Assembly (NCBI GenBank): GCA_963829725.1
Contig: CAWHJW010000005.1
Location: 682,001 to 746,000, forward strand
Source of the DNA: RYN-230 sp963829725
GTDB lineage: Bacteria > Actinomycetota > Actinomycetes > Streptosporangiales > Streptosporangiaceae
Length of the DNA: 64,000 bases
Direction of reading: 5' to 3'
Shown in pieces: positions 1 to 8,635 of this stretch; positions within the stretch are counted from its first letter, which is position 1, and each line of letters opens with the position of its first letter. The notes below the pieces were generated by a model. That model was not told where the DNA came from. It searched no databases and saw only the letters and a list, made by a program, of their open reading frames with translations. The position numbers and the translations under genes were made by a program.

Positions 1-583
1 GGCCGAGGCGGTCGGAGACCTGGCGGATCCGCTCCGGGCTGGGCCGGTGGAACAGCGCGTGATCGACACCGTGGTAGGCGACGTCGATCCGGGTCGGGTC
101 GGCAGCCAGCACCCGGACCAGCTCATCCCTGGTCGCCTTGGACGGCACCAGCAGCCGGGTGGCCCGCCGGGCCGCGGTGCGGATCGCGGACTTGAAGAAG
201 GTCGCGGTGACCGCGTTGTGCGCGTCGGGCTCGGTGAAGTAGGTCAGGTCGTGGATGGTCACCACCACCGGGACACCGGGGCGGAGCGGCATCGTGTAGT
301 GCGGGGCGTGCAGCACGTCCCCGTTCACCTGCTGGGCGACCAGCGGCAGCCCGGTCTGCTCCCAGGCCAGCCGGGCGGCCCGGTGCGCGATCGCGGTCGG
401 GCCGGCCACGATGTTGGCCGCCGGGACGATCCGGCCGTAGCGCTCTTCGTCGGCCCGCTGGCAGGCCACCGCCAGGTCCGTGCCCATTGCGCCGAGCGCA
501 GCGATCAGGCCGTCCACGTAGCGGCCGAGGGCGCCACGATCCGCCGGCACGGCGGTCGCGTCCACCAGCACGCGAGGTGCCAC
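1..583 (-). CDS. Glycosyltransferase, GT4/family 1, N-terminal part (runs off the window)
   Basis: The first 194 codons of a GT-B-fold glycosyltransferase are visible; the C-terminal donor-binding half lies outside the window. The protein opens with a Rossmann-like strand (APRVLVDATAVP), followed by a GLGRYVDGL-type loop, VLHAPHYTMPLRPGVPVVVTIHDL and LVPSKATRDEL, all typical of the acceptor domain of GT4 mannosyl/glucosyltransferases. The start is GTG at 583, chosen because AAGGAGA lies about 10 nt upstream. The acceptor sugar cannot be told. A DasR-type palindrome lies about 200 bp upstream and could bear on its control, but that link is inference. Confidence 0.8.
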   Translation of the reverse strand, partial: MAPRVLVDATAVPADRGALGRYVDGLIAALGAMGTDLAVACQRADEERYGRIVPAANIVAGPTAIAHRAARLAWEQTGLPLVAQQVNGDVLHAPHYTMPLRPGVPVVVTIHDLTYFTEPDAHNAVTATFFKSAIRTAARRATRLLVPSKATRDELVRVLAADPTRIDVAYHGVDHALFHRPSPERIRQVSDRLG

Positions 584-899
584 GAGCAGTCTTTCTCCTT
601 CCCCCGCTGCGGGCCCGAGGTAGCCAGATACCTGGCGATTTCAGCATTGGCGGTGTCCCGTCACGACCGAGCGTACGCCCTCCGCCGGCCTGCCGGTGAG
701 CATCAGCGCGCATGTTGCGCCGCTCCCGCCGGGCCGCTGCGGACACCCCGCCGCGGAGCCGCCGGGACCAGTATCGTCCTCATGTGGTCTAGACCAGGTT
801 AACCGGCCGCGGCGCGCCCTGGGAGCGGCAGTTTCGCGGCGCGGCGGGCCGCCCTGGCCGTCACCTGGAGGCCCGCTCCACGGACGCTCAAGGGCGGCT
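584..899. other. Intergenic region between glycosyltransferase and UPF0182 gene
   Basis: About 316 bases without a supported gene. It holds the ribosome binding site of the leftward glycosyltransferase and a perfect 12-bp palindrome at 785-796. The reading frames here have no convincing start site or recognisable protein and look like GC-rich noise. Confidence 0.5.
785..796. promoter_or_regulatory. DasR/GntR-type palindromic operator candidate
   Basis: The perfect palindrome TGGTCTAGACCA is the core of the DasR-responsive element described in streptomycetes, whose 16-bp consensus adds one or two symmetric flanking bases. The flanks here (TG and GG) are only partly symmetric. It lies upstream of the leftward glycosyltransferase. 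Binding by a DasR-like GntR regulator responding to amino-sugar phosphates is inferred from the site alone. Confidence 0.5.
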
Positions 900-3899
900 T
901 CACGGGGACGCTGACGGCGTGCGGCTGGCTGCGGGCGTGTGCCCCGGGCTGGCCCGCGGCGCCGCCGACGGGGTGGCCTGAGCGGCCCGCTGCGCCTTGT
1001 CCAGCGCCGCCTTCATGGCCGCCAGCTCGCTGCCGTACTCGCCCAGGTTGCCGGCCCGCAGCGCCGCCTGGGCCTTGGCGTAGTCCGCCTCGGCCTGCTG
1101 CAGGTAGCTGCGGACGGCCGCGCTCACGCTGCCGGTGCCGCTGCCGCTGCTGCCGCCGCCGCCCCCGCTGCCGGAGCCTGACGGCGCCCGGTACCCGGCG
1201 AACACCTGGCTCAGCGCCTGCTGCAGGGTCTGGCCGATGCCAACCTGCCCGTCGATCGAGACCAGGATCCGCTTGACCGCGGGGTAGGAGCCGCTGGCCG
1301 CCCCGCCCGTGCTGGCGGTGCCCTGGATGTACACGGGTTCCTCGTAGAGCAGCGTGCCGCCCACCGGCAGCGTGATCAGGTTGCCGTTGATCACCGTGGA
1401 GCCGTGCTGCCGGTACAGGGCCAGCTGGGCGGAGACGCTGGGATCCTGCTCGAAGTTGTTCTGCACCTGCTGGGGACCCAGGATGGTGGTGTTCTGCGGC
1501 AACTGCAGGACCCGGATGGTGCCGTAATCCGGTGACTGCGGGTCGCTGTCCACGGCCAGGTAGGCCGCCATGTTCTCGCGGCCCCGCTGGACCAGCGAGG
1601 TGGTCAGCGAGAATGTCGCGGAAGCGCCCGGCATGGCCATCGTCTGGTAGTACGGCGGCTGGCTGACCTGCTGGGAGGAGCCCGGCTCGTTCGGCACCGC
1701 CCAGAAGTTCTGCCCGCCGTAGAAGGACTGCGCCTGCGTGACGTGATACTGGGCCAGGATCTGGCGCTGCACCTCGAACAGGTCGGGCGGGTAGCGCAGG
1801 TGCTGCACCAGGGCGGCCGGGATGTCGGACTTCGGCTTGATGATCCCGGGGAACGCGCGCATCCAGGTCGCCAGGATCGGGTCATGGGCGTCCCAGGCGT
1901 ACAGGGTTACCGCGCCGGTGTAGGCGTTCACCACGGCCTTCACCGAGTTCCGCAGGTAGTTGACCTGGCCGGCTGGCTGGCCGGCCACCGACCCGCCGGG
2001 CGCGTCACTGGTCGAGGTGGCCTGGGCCAGGCTGACCCGCTGCGAGTACGGGTACAGGTCGGTGGTGGTGTAGCCGTCCACGACCCACAGGATCTGGCCA
2101 CCCGCCACGACCGGGTAGGTCTCCGCGTCCAGGGTCAGGAACGGCGCCACCTTGGCCACCCGGGCCAGCGGCTGCCGGTCGTAGAGGATCTGGGAGTCGC
2201 TGTTGATCGCCCCGGACAGCAGGATGTTCAGCTCGCGGAACTTGATCGCGTACAGCAGCCGCCGCAGCGGGGAGCCGACCCCGACGCCGCCGTCGCCGTG
2301 GTAGGTGTTGTTCTGCTGCCCGGCGCCGTTCTGGGTCGGGTAATCCAGCTCCTGCTTGCGGCCGCCCGGCGGGCCGCCGACGATCGCGTAGGTGTTCTGG
2401 TCCTCGCCGAAGTAGACCCGGGGCTGCTGGACGTCCAGCACGCCGCGCGGCGGTATCTGGCTCTCCGTGAACGACGGGTCGCCGTTGCCCTGCACGGTGT
2501 TGGCACTGGCCGCGACGACCCCGAAGCCGTGCGTGTAGACGAGGTGGGTGTTGATCCAGTTGGCCTGGCCGGGCGGCGGGCCGCCCATGCCGCGCACCGC
2601 CACCACCGTGTCCTCCGGCAGTGAGCCGCCGCCGGGCACCGGGTACCGGTCCATGGTCAGCGTCCCCGGGAACTGGTAGTAGCTCTTGACCTGCTGCAGC
2701 TGCTGGAAGGCGGGCGACACTATGTCCGGGTCCAGCAGCCGCATCCCCTGCAGCCCGGCGACCTGGGTGCCCAGCGCGGCGGCCGACTCGTTGGGCGTGG
2801 CATCGTACGGCGTCACCGCGACCGTGGACCCCGAGGCCGGGTAGGCCTGGCGGGTCGATTCGACCCCGTAGGCCTGCCGGGTGGAGTCAATCTCCCGCTG
2901 GATGTACGGGGTCTCCTTGGCCAGCTCGTTCGGCTTCACCACGAACTGCTGGATGATCGCCGGGTAGAGACCGCCGATGAGGATGGCGGACAGCACGAGG
3001 AGCCCGAACCCGACCGCGGGCAGCATCGGGCTGCGCCGGGCCGCGCCGGCGAAGAACAGCAGCGCGCACAGGATGGCGATCACCGCGAGCACGGTCTTGG
3101 CGGGCAGCACGGCGTTCACGTCGGTGTAGGAGGCGCCCGTGGTGACCGTCCCGCGTTGGGAAAAATCAATCCCGTACCGGTCGAACCAGTACGCGACCGC
3201 CTTGAGCAGCACGAAAATGCCGAACAGGATGAACAGGTGCGCCTGCGCGGCCACGGTGACCCGCGGATGGCGGCCCTGCATCCGCAGGCCGCCGTAGAGG
3301 TAGTGCACGCCCGCGGCGGCGAGCAGGGACAGCAGCACCGCGGCGAACAGGAAGCCGAGCACCATCCGGATGAACGGGTAGGTGAAGACGAAGAACGAGA
3401 GATCCCACTTGAACTGCGGGTCTTTTATGCCGAACGGGACCTGGTTGGCGAACAGCAGCCAGGTCCGCCAGGAGCTGGCCGCAGCGAGGCCGGAAATGAG
3501 GCCAAGCAGGCCGAGCACCGCCCCCAGCAGCAGCCGCCGGTGCGGGTCGATGACCATCCGGTAGGCGTCGCTGGCCCGGTCGGTGCCCGGGGCGGGCCGG
3601 TAGATCGGCCGCAGCCGGTAGGCCAGCACCGCGTTGCTGCCGACGACCAGGGCCATGAACAGCCCGGCGACGAAGAACATGGCCCAGCGGGTGCCGTAGG
3701 TGGTGGCGAACACCGCGGAGTAGTGCACCGCGCGGAACCACAGGTAGTCGGTCCAGACCCCGGCCACGATGATGACCACCACGATCGCGCCGACCAGCCC
3801 GGCCGCCGCAGCCAGGAGCAGCCGGGGCCAGCGGAGCAGGGCAGCGGCGGACGCGCGGCCAGGGGGCTGCCTGGCCGGTCCGGTAGGCCGGAAGCTCAC
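900..3899 (-). CDS. UPF0182 family integral membrane protein
   Basis: A 999-residue protein of the UPF0182 family (M. tuberculosis Rv3193c type), function unknown. About seven membrane segments fill the first third, starting near residues 28-50, followed by a large domain presumably outside the membrane with Tyr-rich and Pro-rich conserved stretches (for example QVKSYYQFPG and VYTHGFGVVAAS). Residues about 905-925 are a Ser/Gly-rich linker, then a short helical segment and an Ala/Pro/Ser-rich tail. The GTG start at 3899 has GGGGGAG just upstream. It lies next to the PDZ-Lon protease gene as in mycobacteria, so the two probably act together at the envelope (inference). Confidence 0.93.
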   Translation of the reverse strand: MSFRPTGPARQPPGRASAAALLRWPRLLLAAAAGLVGAIVVVIIVAGVWTDYLWFRAVHYSAVFATTYGTRWAMFFVAGLFMALVVGSNAVLAYRLRPIYRPAPGTDRASDAYRMVIDPHRRLLLGAVLGLLGLISGLAAASSWRTWLLFANQVPFGIKDPQFKWDLSFFVFTYPFIRMVLGFLFAAVLLSLLAAAGVHYLYGGLRMQGRHPRVTVAAQAHLFILFGIFVLLKAVAYWFDRYGIDFSQRGTVTTGASYTDVNAVLPAKTVLAVIAILCALLFFAGAARRSPMLPAVGFGLLVLSAILIGGLYPAIIQQFVVKPNELAKETPYIQREIDSTRQAYGVESTRQAYPASGSTVAVTPYDATPNESAAALGTQVAGLQGMRLLDPDIVSPAFQQLQQVKSYYQFPGTLTMDRYPVPGGGSLPEDTVVAVRGMGGPPPGQANWINTHLVYTHGFGVVAASANTVQGNGDPSFTESQIPPRGVLDVQQPRVYFGEDQNTYAIVGGPPGGRKQELDYPTQNGAGQQNNTYHGDGGVGVGSPLRRLLYAIKFRELNILLSGAINSDSQILYDRQPLARVAKVAPFLTLDAETYPVVAGGQILWVVDGYTTTDLYPYSQRVSLAQATSTSDAPGGSVAGQPAGQVNYLRNSVKAVVNAYTGAVTLYAWDAHDPILATWMRAFPGIIKPKSDIPAALVQHLRYPPDLFEVQRQILAQYHVTQAQSFYGGQNFWAVPNEPGSSQQVSQPPYYQTMAMPGASATFSLTTSLVQRGRENMAAYLAVDSDPQSPDYGTIRVLQLPQNTTILGPQQVQNNFEQDPSVSAQLALYRQHGSTVINGNLITLPVGGTLLYEEPVYIQGTASTGGAASGSYPAVKRILVSIDGQVGIGQTLQQALSQVFAGYRAPSGSGSGGGGGSSGSGTGSVSAAVRSYLQQAEADYAKAQAALRAGNLGEYGSELAAMKAALDKAQRAAQATPSAAPRASPGHTPAASRTPSASP

Positions 3900-4019
3900 G
3901 ACTCCCCCTCAGGTCACCGCGGGGCGTTGCCTGCCCCGCGGACCGGTTTCGGCGCGGTCCCGTCCGGTATCACACTTCACTGTCCGCAACTCCACCCATG
4001 CCAGACATGTTCCCGCTGG

Positions 4020-5069
4020 TCAGCAGCCCGGCACTGGCCGGCCTGCCCGGATCGCAGCCAGGTCGTTCAGCGCCTGCCGCAGCGTGGACACCCTGGCCAG
4101 GCGCAGCCCGGCCGGCACCGCGCCCTTCGTGTCCGGGCAGTTAGCCGCCGGGGTCAGGAAGACCGTCGCACCGGCGGCACGGGCCCCGGCCATCTTCTGC
4201 TGGATCCCGCCAATTGGCGACACGGCGCCGTTAGCGGAAATCTCGCCGGTGCCCGCGATGAACTTCCCGCCGGTGAGCCCGCCCGGGGTCAGCTTGTCCA
4301 CGATGCCCAGTGCGAACATCATCCCCGCACTCGGGCCGCCAATGTTGCCAACACTGATCTTGATGGGGAACGGGAAGCGGTAATTCTCGGACACCAGGAC
4401 CCCGACCACGGCATGCCCCCCGATGTTGGCGGTGGGCACGGTGACGTGCTCGGTGCGGCCATGGCGGACGATGGTCAGCCGGACCGGGCTGCCCGCGCGT
4501 TGCTCGCGGATCAGGGTCCCCGTGTCGTGGGTGCAGCCGACCGGCGTGCCGTTCACGGCGGTGATGACATCCCCGGCCCGCAGTACCTTGGCGGCCGGCA
4601 GGCCCTTCTCGGTCTGCGTGACGGTGTCCACGGTGGTGAAGGGGATGCCCAGCGTGCACAGCGCGGCGGCCTGGGCGGTCTCCTGCGAGTTGGCCATCTG
4701 CTCGGTGTCCTGCTGCACCACCTGCTGCTCCGACTGGCCCGAGGGGAACAGTTCCTGCTCCGGCACCACCGCATCGCTAGGGGTGAGCCAGGCGCGCAGG
4801 GCGGTGAACACGTTGAACCCGTCTCCCGGGCCGCCGACGAAGGACACCGTGACCAGGTTCAGGTGACCGTTGGTGGAGTACGTGCGGTGCCCGCTGATCG
4901 AGATCAGCGGGCGGCCAGAGGCCTGGCCCAGCGTGTTCAGCGTCGGCCCGGGTGACAAGATCACGTAGGGAACCGGCAGCAGTGCCGCGGCGAGCGCCGC
5001 CGCCACCACCCCGACCCCGGCGACCAGGAGAGTCACGGTGCGTCGGGACATGGGGTGAAGACTACGCAC
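4020..5069 (-). CDS. PDZ domain-containing Lon-like (S16) serine protease, YlbL family
   Basis: A membrane-anchored protease of about 349 residues. It has one N-terminal membrane segment (about 11-35), a PDZ-like domain (about 150-215) and a C-terminal S16 Lon protease domain. The catalytic serine is in GGPSAGMMFALG (Ser247) and the lysine in GGIQQKMAGA (Lys292), the S16 Ser-Lys dyad. Unlike Lon itself there is no AAA module. The GTG start at 5069 overlaps the end of moaE by 8 nt; the ATG at 5051 is an equally possible start that gives a shorter tail before the membrane segment. It corresponds to Rv3194c in the mycobacterial gene order. Confidence 0.92.
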   Translation of the reverse strand: MRSLHPMSRRTVTLLVAGVGVVAAALAAALLPVPYVILSPGPTLNTLGQASGRPLISISGHRTYSTNGHLNLVTVSFVGGPGDGFNVFTALRAWLTPSDAVVPEQELFPSGQSEQQVVQQDTEQMANSQETAQAAALCTLGIPFTTVDTVTQTEKGLPAAKVLRAGDVITAVNGTPVGCTHDTGTLIREQRAGSPVRLTIVRHGRTEHVTVPTANIGGHAVVGVLVSENYRFPFPIKISVGNIGGPSAGMMFALGIVDKLTPGGLTGGKFIAGTGEISANGAVSPIGGIQQKMAGARAAGATVFLTPAANCPDTKGAVPAGLRLARVSTLRQALNDLAAIRAGRPVPGC

Positions 5070-5484
5070 TGTTCACCCACTCGCTCTCGCCGTCGCCGAA
5101 TACCTGGTGCTTCCAGACCGGGACGCAGTTCTTGAGCTCATCGATCAGCGCCCGGCAGGCGGTGAACGCCTCCGCGCGGTGCGGGCAGGAGACGGCCACC
5201 ACCACGGCGAGGTCCCCGACGGCCAGGTCCCCCACCCGGTGCACCGCGGCGACCGCCGTGACGTCATGCTTGGCGGCTATGTCCGCGCACACCTGGCGCA
5301 GTTGCTCGGTGGCGCTGGGATGCGCGCTGTATGACAGCCGCAGCACGTCACGGCCGTGGTCGTGGTCCCGCACCACGCCGGTGAACAGGGCGATCCCGCC
5401 CGCGGCAGGATCGGCCACAGCCCTCAGCACCTCATCGACCGACAGTGCGTCCTCGCGCAGTTCGGCCATCCGGATCACACTCAC
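5062..5484 (-). CDS. moaE: Molybdopterin synthase catalytic subunit MoaE
   Basis: A 140-residue MoaE. This subunit, charged by thiocarboxylated MoaD, inserts the dithiolene sulfurs into precursor Z during molybdenum cofactor synthesis. Seen: GGIALFTGVVRDH near the N-terminus, VHRVGDLAVGD in the middle and the active-site stretch DELKNCVPVWKHQ, giving Lys118 and Lys125 where the family has its two catalytic lysines. No other moa gene lies nearby. It overlaps the next gene (PDZ-Lon) by 8 nt, so they are probably co-transcribed. Confidence 0.93.
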   Translation of the reverse strand: MSVIRMAELREDALSVDEVLRAVADPAAGGIALFTGVVRDHDHGRDVLRLSYSAHPSATEQLRQVCADIAAKHDVTAVAAVHRVGDLAVGDLAVVVAVSCPHRAEAFTACRALIDELKNCVPVWKHQVFGDGESEWVNSA

Positions 5485-5553
5485 GGAGCCAAGGTAGCGC
5501 CTGGACCTGAAAGCCGCGCCGGCGCGGCAGGCCGGGTGCCCGCTGGCGGCGGC

Positions 5554-6870
5554 CTAGGTACCGCGCTTACGGCGGCGGGCCACCCGGACGATGGCCGCGG
5601 TGCCGATCACGGCCACCGTCGCCCCGGCCGCCGTGATTGTCGCCTCCTTGCGGGCGAGACGGCGCCCGGCCACCGCGTGATGTCCCGCCCGCTGCTTGAG
5701 CAGGACCTCAAAGGCGGCCGCGTTGTCGTAGGACGGCCGCCAGCCCGCTGCCCGCAGCGCCGCGCAGTCCACCACCCACGGGTAGACCACGTAACGCAGG
5801 TCGGAGACGGGAGCCGGGGTGATCCCGATCCGGTGCAACCGCTCCGCGGTGCCGAACGTCACCCCGGCGGGCAACTCGACCCGGCGCAGGCCGCTGATCT
5901 CCTCGATCTCCTCCTGCTCCAGCCAGCCATCGCAGCCGACGGCGAACGCGCCGGTCACCCGGCCGGTCACGGCGAGTTCCAGCGCGGACACCAGGTCTTC
6001 GATATGGCAGAACTGCCAGCGGGGCGCGCAGCCCTTCACGGTCAGCAGCCGCGGCGACTCGAAGTGCCGGGTGACCAGGGTGTCCACCCCTTCGCCGACC
6101 AGCGCGGCCGGGCGGACCACGGTGATCGCCATGCCAGGGTGCGAGCGCGGTGACCGCTCGGCCAGGTGCTCGATCTCGAGCAGGTCGCCCGCGACGCTGC
6201 CGTCGTGGTCCACGCCCAGCGGCGCGTCCTCGGCCAGCGGCACCGGGTTGTCCGGGCCCGCCCCGTACACCATGGCGCTGGTCACCAGGACGACCCGGCC
6301 GACCCGGCCGGCCGCGGCGGAGGTGAGCACGGTCTGCGCGGCGCGCACGTTGAACGCGCGGCGCTGCCGGTGGTCGGTGTCAGCCCGGATGTCGATGTCC
6401 GTGTGCACCAGGACGTCCACCCCGGTCAGCCGCCCGGCCAGCGCCGGGTCCCGCACGTCGGCCAGCCGCCAGGTGACGCCGACGACGTCCCCGCGGTGCT
6501 CGTCGATGGCGATCACCCGGCGGACGGCCGGGGAGGCGGCCAGCCGCAGCGCCAGCGCATGCCCCAGCCCGCGGGCTGCCCCCGTGATGGCGACCACGGG
6601 ACCCTGGCCGGCCCGCTCGGCAACCATGGCCGGCCTTGGCTCAGCCGCCGGCGCGCCCGGCTGGGCGGGTGACTGGCCTGGCTCAGCCGCCGGTTCGCCC
6701 GGCCCGGCCGTCAATTCGCCCGGCTGGACCGCGGCTTCGGCTACCTGAGCTGGGGCCGCGGGCACCGGCTCAGGTTCGGGCACGCCGCCACGACCAGCCT
6801 CGCTGCGGCGGGCCTGACCCGGCAACGGCTCCGTGCGCTTCCGGCGAACCTGGGCCTGTGCAGTGCTCAA
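5554..6870 (-). CDS. NAD-dependent epimerase/SDR family protein with disordered N-terminus
   Basis: A 438-residue extended short-chain dehydrogenase/epimerase-like protein. Residues 1-88 are Pro/Ala/Glu-rich with tandem-like repeats of AEPGQ/PGEPA type, then comes a Rossmann domain with TGAARGLG (96-103) and the VVLVTSAMVYGAG segment, where the usual YxxxK is not obvious. A hydrophobic stretch and a basic tail (VARRRKRGT) at the C-terminus suggest membrane attachment. Substrate unknown. Divergent from the DUF2342 gene with 65 bp between them. Confidence 0.82.
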   Translation of the reverse strand: MSTAQAQVRRKRTEPLPGQARRSEAGRGGVPEPEPVPAAPAQVAEAAVQPGELTAGPGEPAAEPGQSPAQPGAPAAEPRPAMVAERAGQGPVVAITGAARGLGHALALRLAASPAVRRVIAIDEHRGDVVGVTWRLADVRDPALAGRLTGVDVLVHTDIDIRADTDHRQRRAFNVRAAQTVLTSAAAGRVGRVVLVTSAMVYGAGPDNPVPLAEDAPLGVDHDGSVAGDLLEIEHLAERSPRSHPGMAITVVRPAALVGEGVDTLVTRHFESPRLLTVKGCAPRWQFCHIEDLVSALELAVTGRVTGAFAVGCDGWLEQEEIEEISGLRRVELPAGVTFGTAERLHRIGITPAPVSDLRYVVYPWVVDCAALRAAGWRPSYDNAAAFEVLLKQRAGHHAVAGRRLARKEATITAAGATVAVIGTAAIVRVARRRKRGT

Positions 6871-6935
6871 CGTGTGCCGCTCCCGGGATAACGTGGCGTG
6901 TGTGACCCTTCCATCCTGCCTGAGAGGTCGCGGAG

Positions 6936-8408
6936 ATGGCTGATCCTCCCTTCGGCTTTGGTCTGCCTGGCGGCTCCGGGAGTTCTGGCGGCCAGGGATC
7001 CGGGGGCCCCGGCGGCTCCGGCGACTCGCCTGGCGCCGGCAATCCGTTCGGCCCGATGGGCGATCCGCAGCAGTTCGCCGACGCCCTGCGCCAGTTCGCC
7101 GACCTGATGTCCTGGCAGGGCGGCCCGGTCAACTGGGATCTCGCCAAGAACGTCGCCCGGCACACCGTGGCGGCCGAGGGCGACCCGAGCATCCTGGAGA
7201 CGGACCGCCAGAAGGTCGTCGAGGCCATCCGCCTGGCCGACCTGTGGCTGGACGAAGTCACCTCGTTCCCCTCCGGCATCCGCAGTGCCCAGGCGTGGAG
7301 CAGGTCGGAGTGGGTGGAGGAGACCCTGCCGGTCTGGTCCACGCTCTGCGACCCGATCGCGGACAAGGCCGTCGACGCCATGGGCGGCATGCTGGGCGAG
7401 GACCCGGGGGCGCTCGGCGCTGAACTGCCCGGCGAGCTGAGCTCGGCGCTGCAGGCGTTCGGCGGGCTGGGCAGCCTGGGCGGGCTCGGCGCGATGATGC
7501 GCCGGATTGGCGGCATGATGGTCGGCGGCCAGACAGGCGCGGCGGTCGGCGCGCTGGCCCGCGAGGTCGTCAGCTCCACGGACATCGGCCTGCCGCTCGG
7601 CCCGGCCGGGGTGGCCGCGCTGCTGCCGGCGGGCGTGGCCGAGTTCGGCCAGGGACTGTCGGTGAACGAGGACGAGGTCAGGATCTTCCTGGCGCTCCGC
7701 GAGGCCGCGCATCACCGGCTGTTCGCACATGTGCCCTGGCTCCGCTCCCGGCTCCTCGCCGCCGTGGAAGACTACGCCCGCGGCATCACGGTGGACGCGT
7801 CGGCCCTGCGCGACGCCATGCCCCAGATAGACCCGTCCAACCCGGAGGCGCTGCGGGACGCGCTCGCGAACGCGTCCCTCTTCCAGCCGGAGGACACCCC
7901 CCAGCAGAAGGCGGCCCTGGCCCGGCTGGAGACGTTGCTGGCCCTGGTCGAAGGGTGGGTCGCCACCGTGGTGGAGGCAGCGGCCGGAGACCGGCTGCCG
8001 CAGGCCGGTGCGCTGGCCGAGGCGATCCGCCGCCGCCGGGCCACCGGCGGCCCGGCGGAGCGCACGTTCGCCACGCTGGTCGGGCTGGAGTTGCGGCCCC
8101 GGCGGCTGCGGGAGGCGGCGGAGGTGTGGCACCGGCTCACCGACTCGCGCGGCAGCGCGGGACGGGACGCGGTATGGGCACATCCGGACCTGCTGCCCAC
8201 GGCCGAGGACCTCGAGGACCCCGGGGGCTTCGTGTCCGGGCGGACCGAGCTGGACATGTCCGCGCTGGACGAGGAGATCAACGCGGTCGAGGCTGAGACC
8301 GACCCCGGCTCTCCGCCGGGCGGCACGGACAGCACCGGCAACGCCGGCGACGGGCCTTCCGGGGACGACGGTGAACCTCCCCCAGCGGGCGGCACGCCTG
8401 CCTCGTGA
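6936..8408 (+). CDS. Zinc-dependent metalloprotease family (DUF2342) protein
   Basis: 490 residues. This actinobacterial family (Rv3195 type) is annotated as a zinc-dependent metallopeptidase-like hydrolase; the reaction is not established. Seen: a Gly/Pro-rich N-terminus, a segment LREAAHHRLFAHVPWLR near residues 250-266 which is the family signature and resembles a zincin helix, then helical sequence and an acidic, Gly-rich disordered tail after about residue 440. The ATG follows GAGAGGTCGCGGAG. It sits before the ThiF-like and ABC1 genes, as in mycobacteria. Confidence 0.88.
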   Translation: MADPPFGFGLPGGSGSSGGQGSGGPGGSGDSPGAGNPFGPMGDPQQFADALRQFADLMSWQGGPVNWDLAKNVARHTVAAEGDPSILETDRQKVVEAIRLADLWLDEVTSFPSGIRSAQAWSRSEWVEETLPVWSTLCDPIADKAVDAMGGMLGEDPGALGAELPGELSSALQAFGGLGSLGGLGAMMRRIGGMMVGGQTGAAVGALAREVVSSTDIGLPLGPAGVAALLPAGVAEFGQGLSVNEDEVRIFLALREAAHHRLFAHVPWLRSRLLAAVEDYARGITVDASALRDAMPQIDPSNPEALRDALANASLFQPEDTPQQKAALARLETLLALVEGWVATVVEAAAGDRLPQAGALAEAIRRRRATGGPAERTFATLVGLELRPRRLREAAEVWHRLTDSRGSAGRDAVWAHPDLLPTAEDLEDPGGFVSGRTELDMSALDEEINAVEAETDPGSPPGGTDSTGNAGDGPSGDDGEPPPAGGTPAS

Positions 8409-8425
8409 GGATGACGGAAGATCCG

Positions 8426-8565
8426 CTATCCACAGGCTCAGGCAGCGTCGTAGCAGCCTGGCCAGGCTGCTGATAACCGGAGCGGCGGGCAGTTCACCGC
8501 CGTCCACCGGGATGTACACAGGGACCCCCCGTGCCCTCCCCAGTCAGCCCACAGCTTTATCCACA
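8426..8565 (+). promoter_or_regulatory. Two DnaA-box-like sites in the intergenic region
   Basis: TTATCCACA at 8557-8565 matches the consensus DnaA box exactly and CTATCCACA at 8426-8434 differs by one base. Both lie in the 227-bp gap between the DUF2342 gene and the ThiF-like gene, in the same orientation, about 131 bp apart. Two boxes are too few for an origin; a regulatory or titration role, or chance, are the options. Confidence 0.4.
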
Positions 8566-8635
8566 GGTTGCGTTGACTCGGCGGCCCCGGCCCGGGGCCC
8601 GCTGACTGTCGGCTGGGCATGGCATCGTCACGGCC

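Noticed and set aside
3156..4955. A 599-codon rightward frame across two genes
   Set aside because: It spans UPF0182 and PDZ-Lon in antisense with no recognisable protein; both opposite-strand genes are strongly supported.
8426..8565. Replication origin
   Set aside because: Only two DnaA boxes, no AT-rich unwinding element and no dnaA/dnaN genes nearby.
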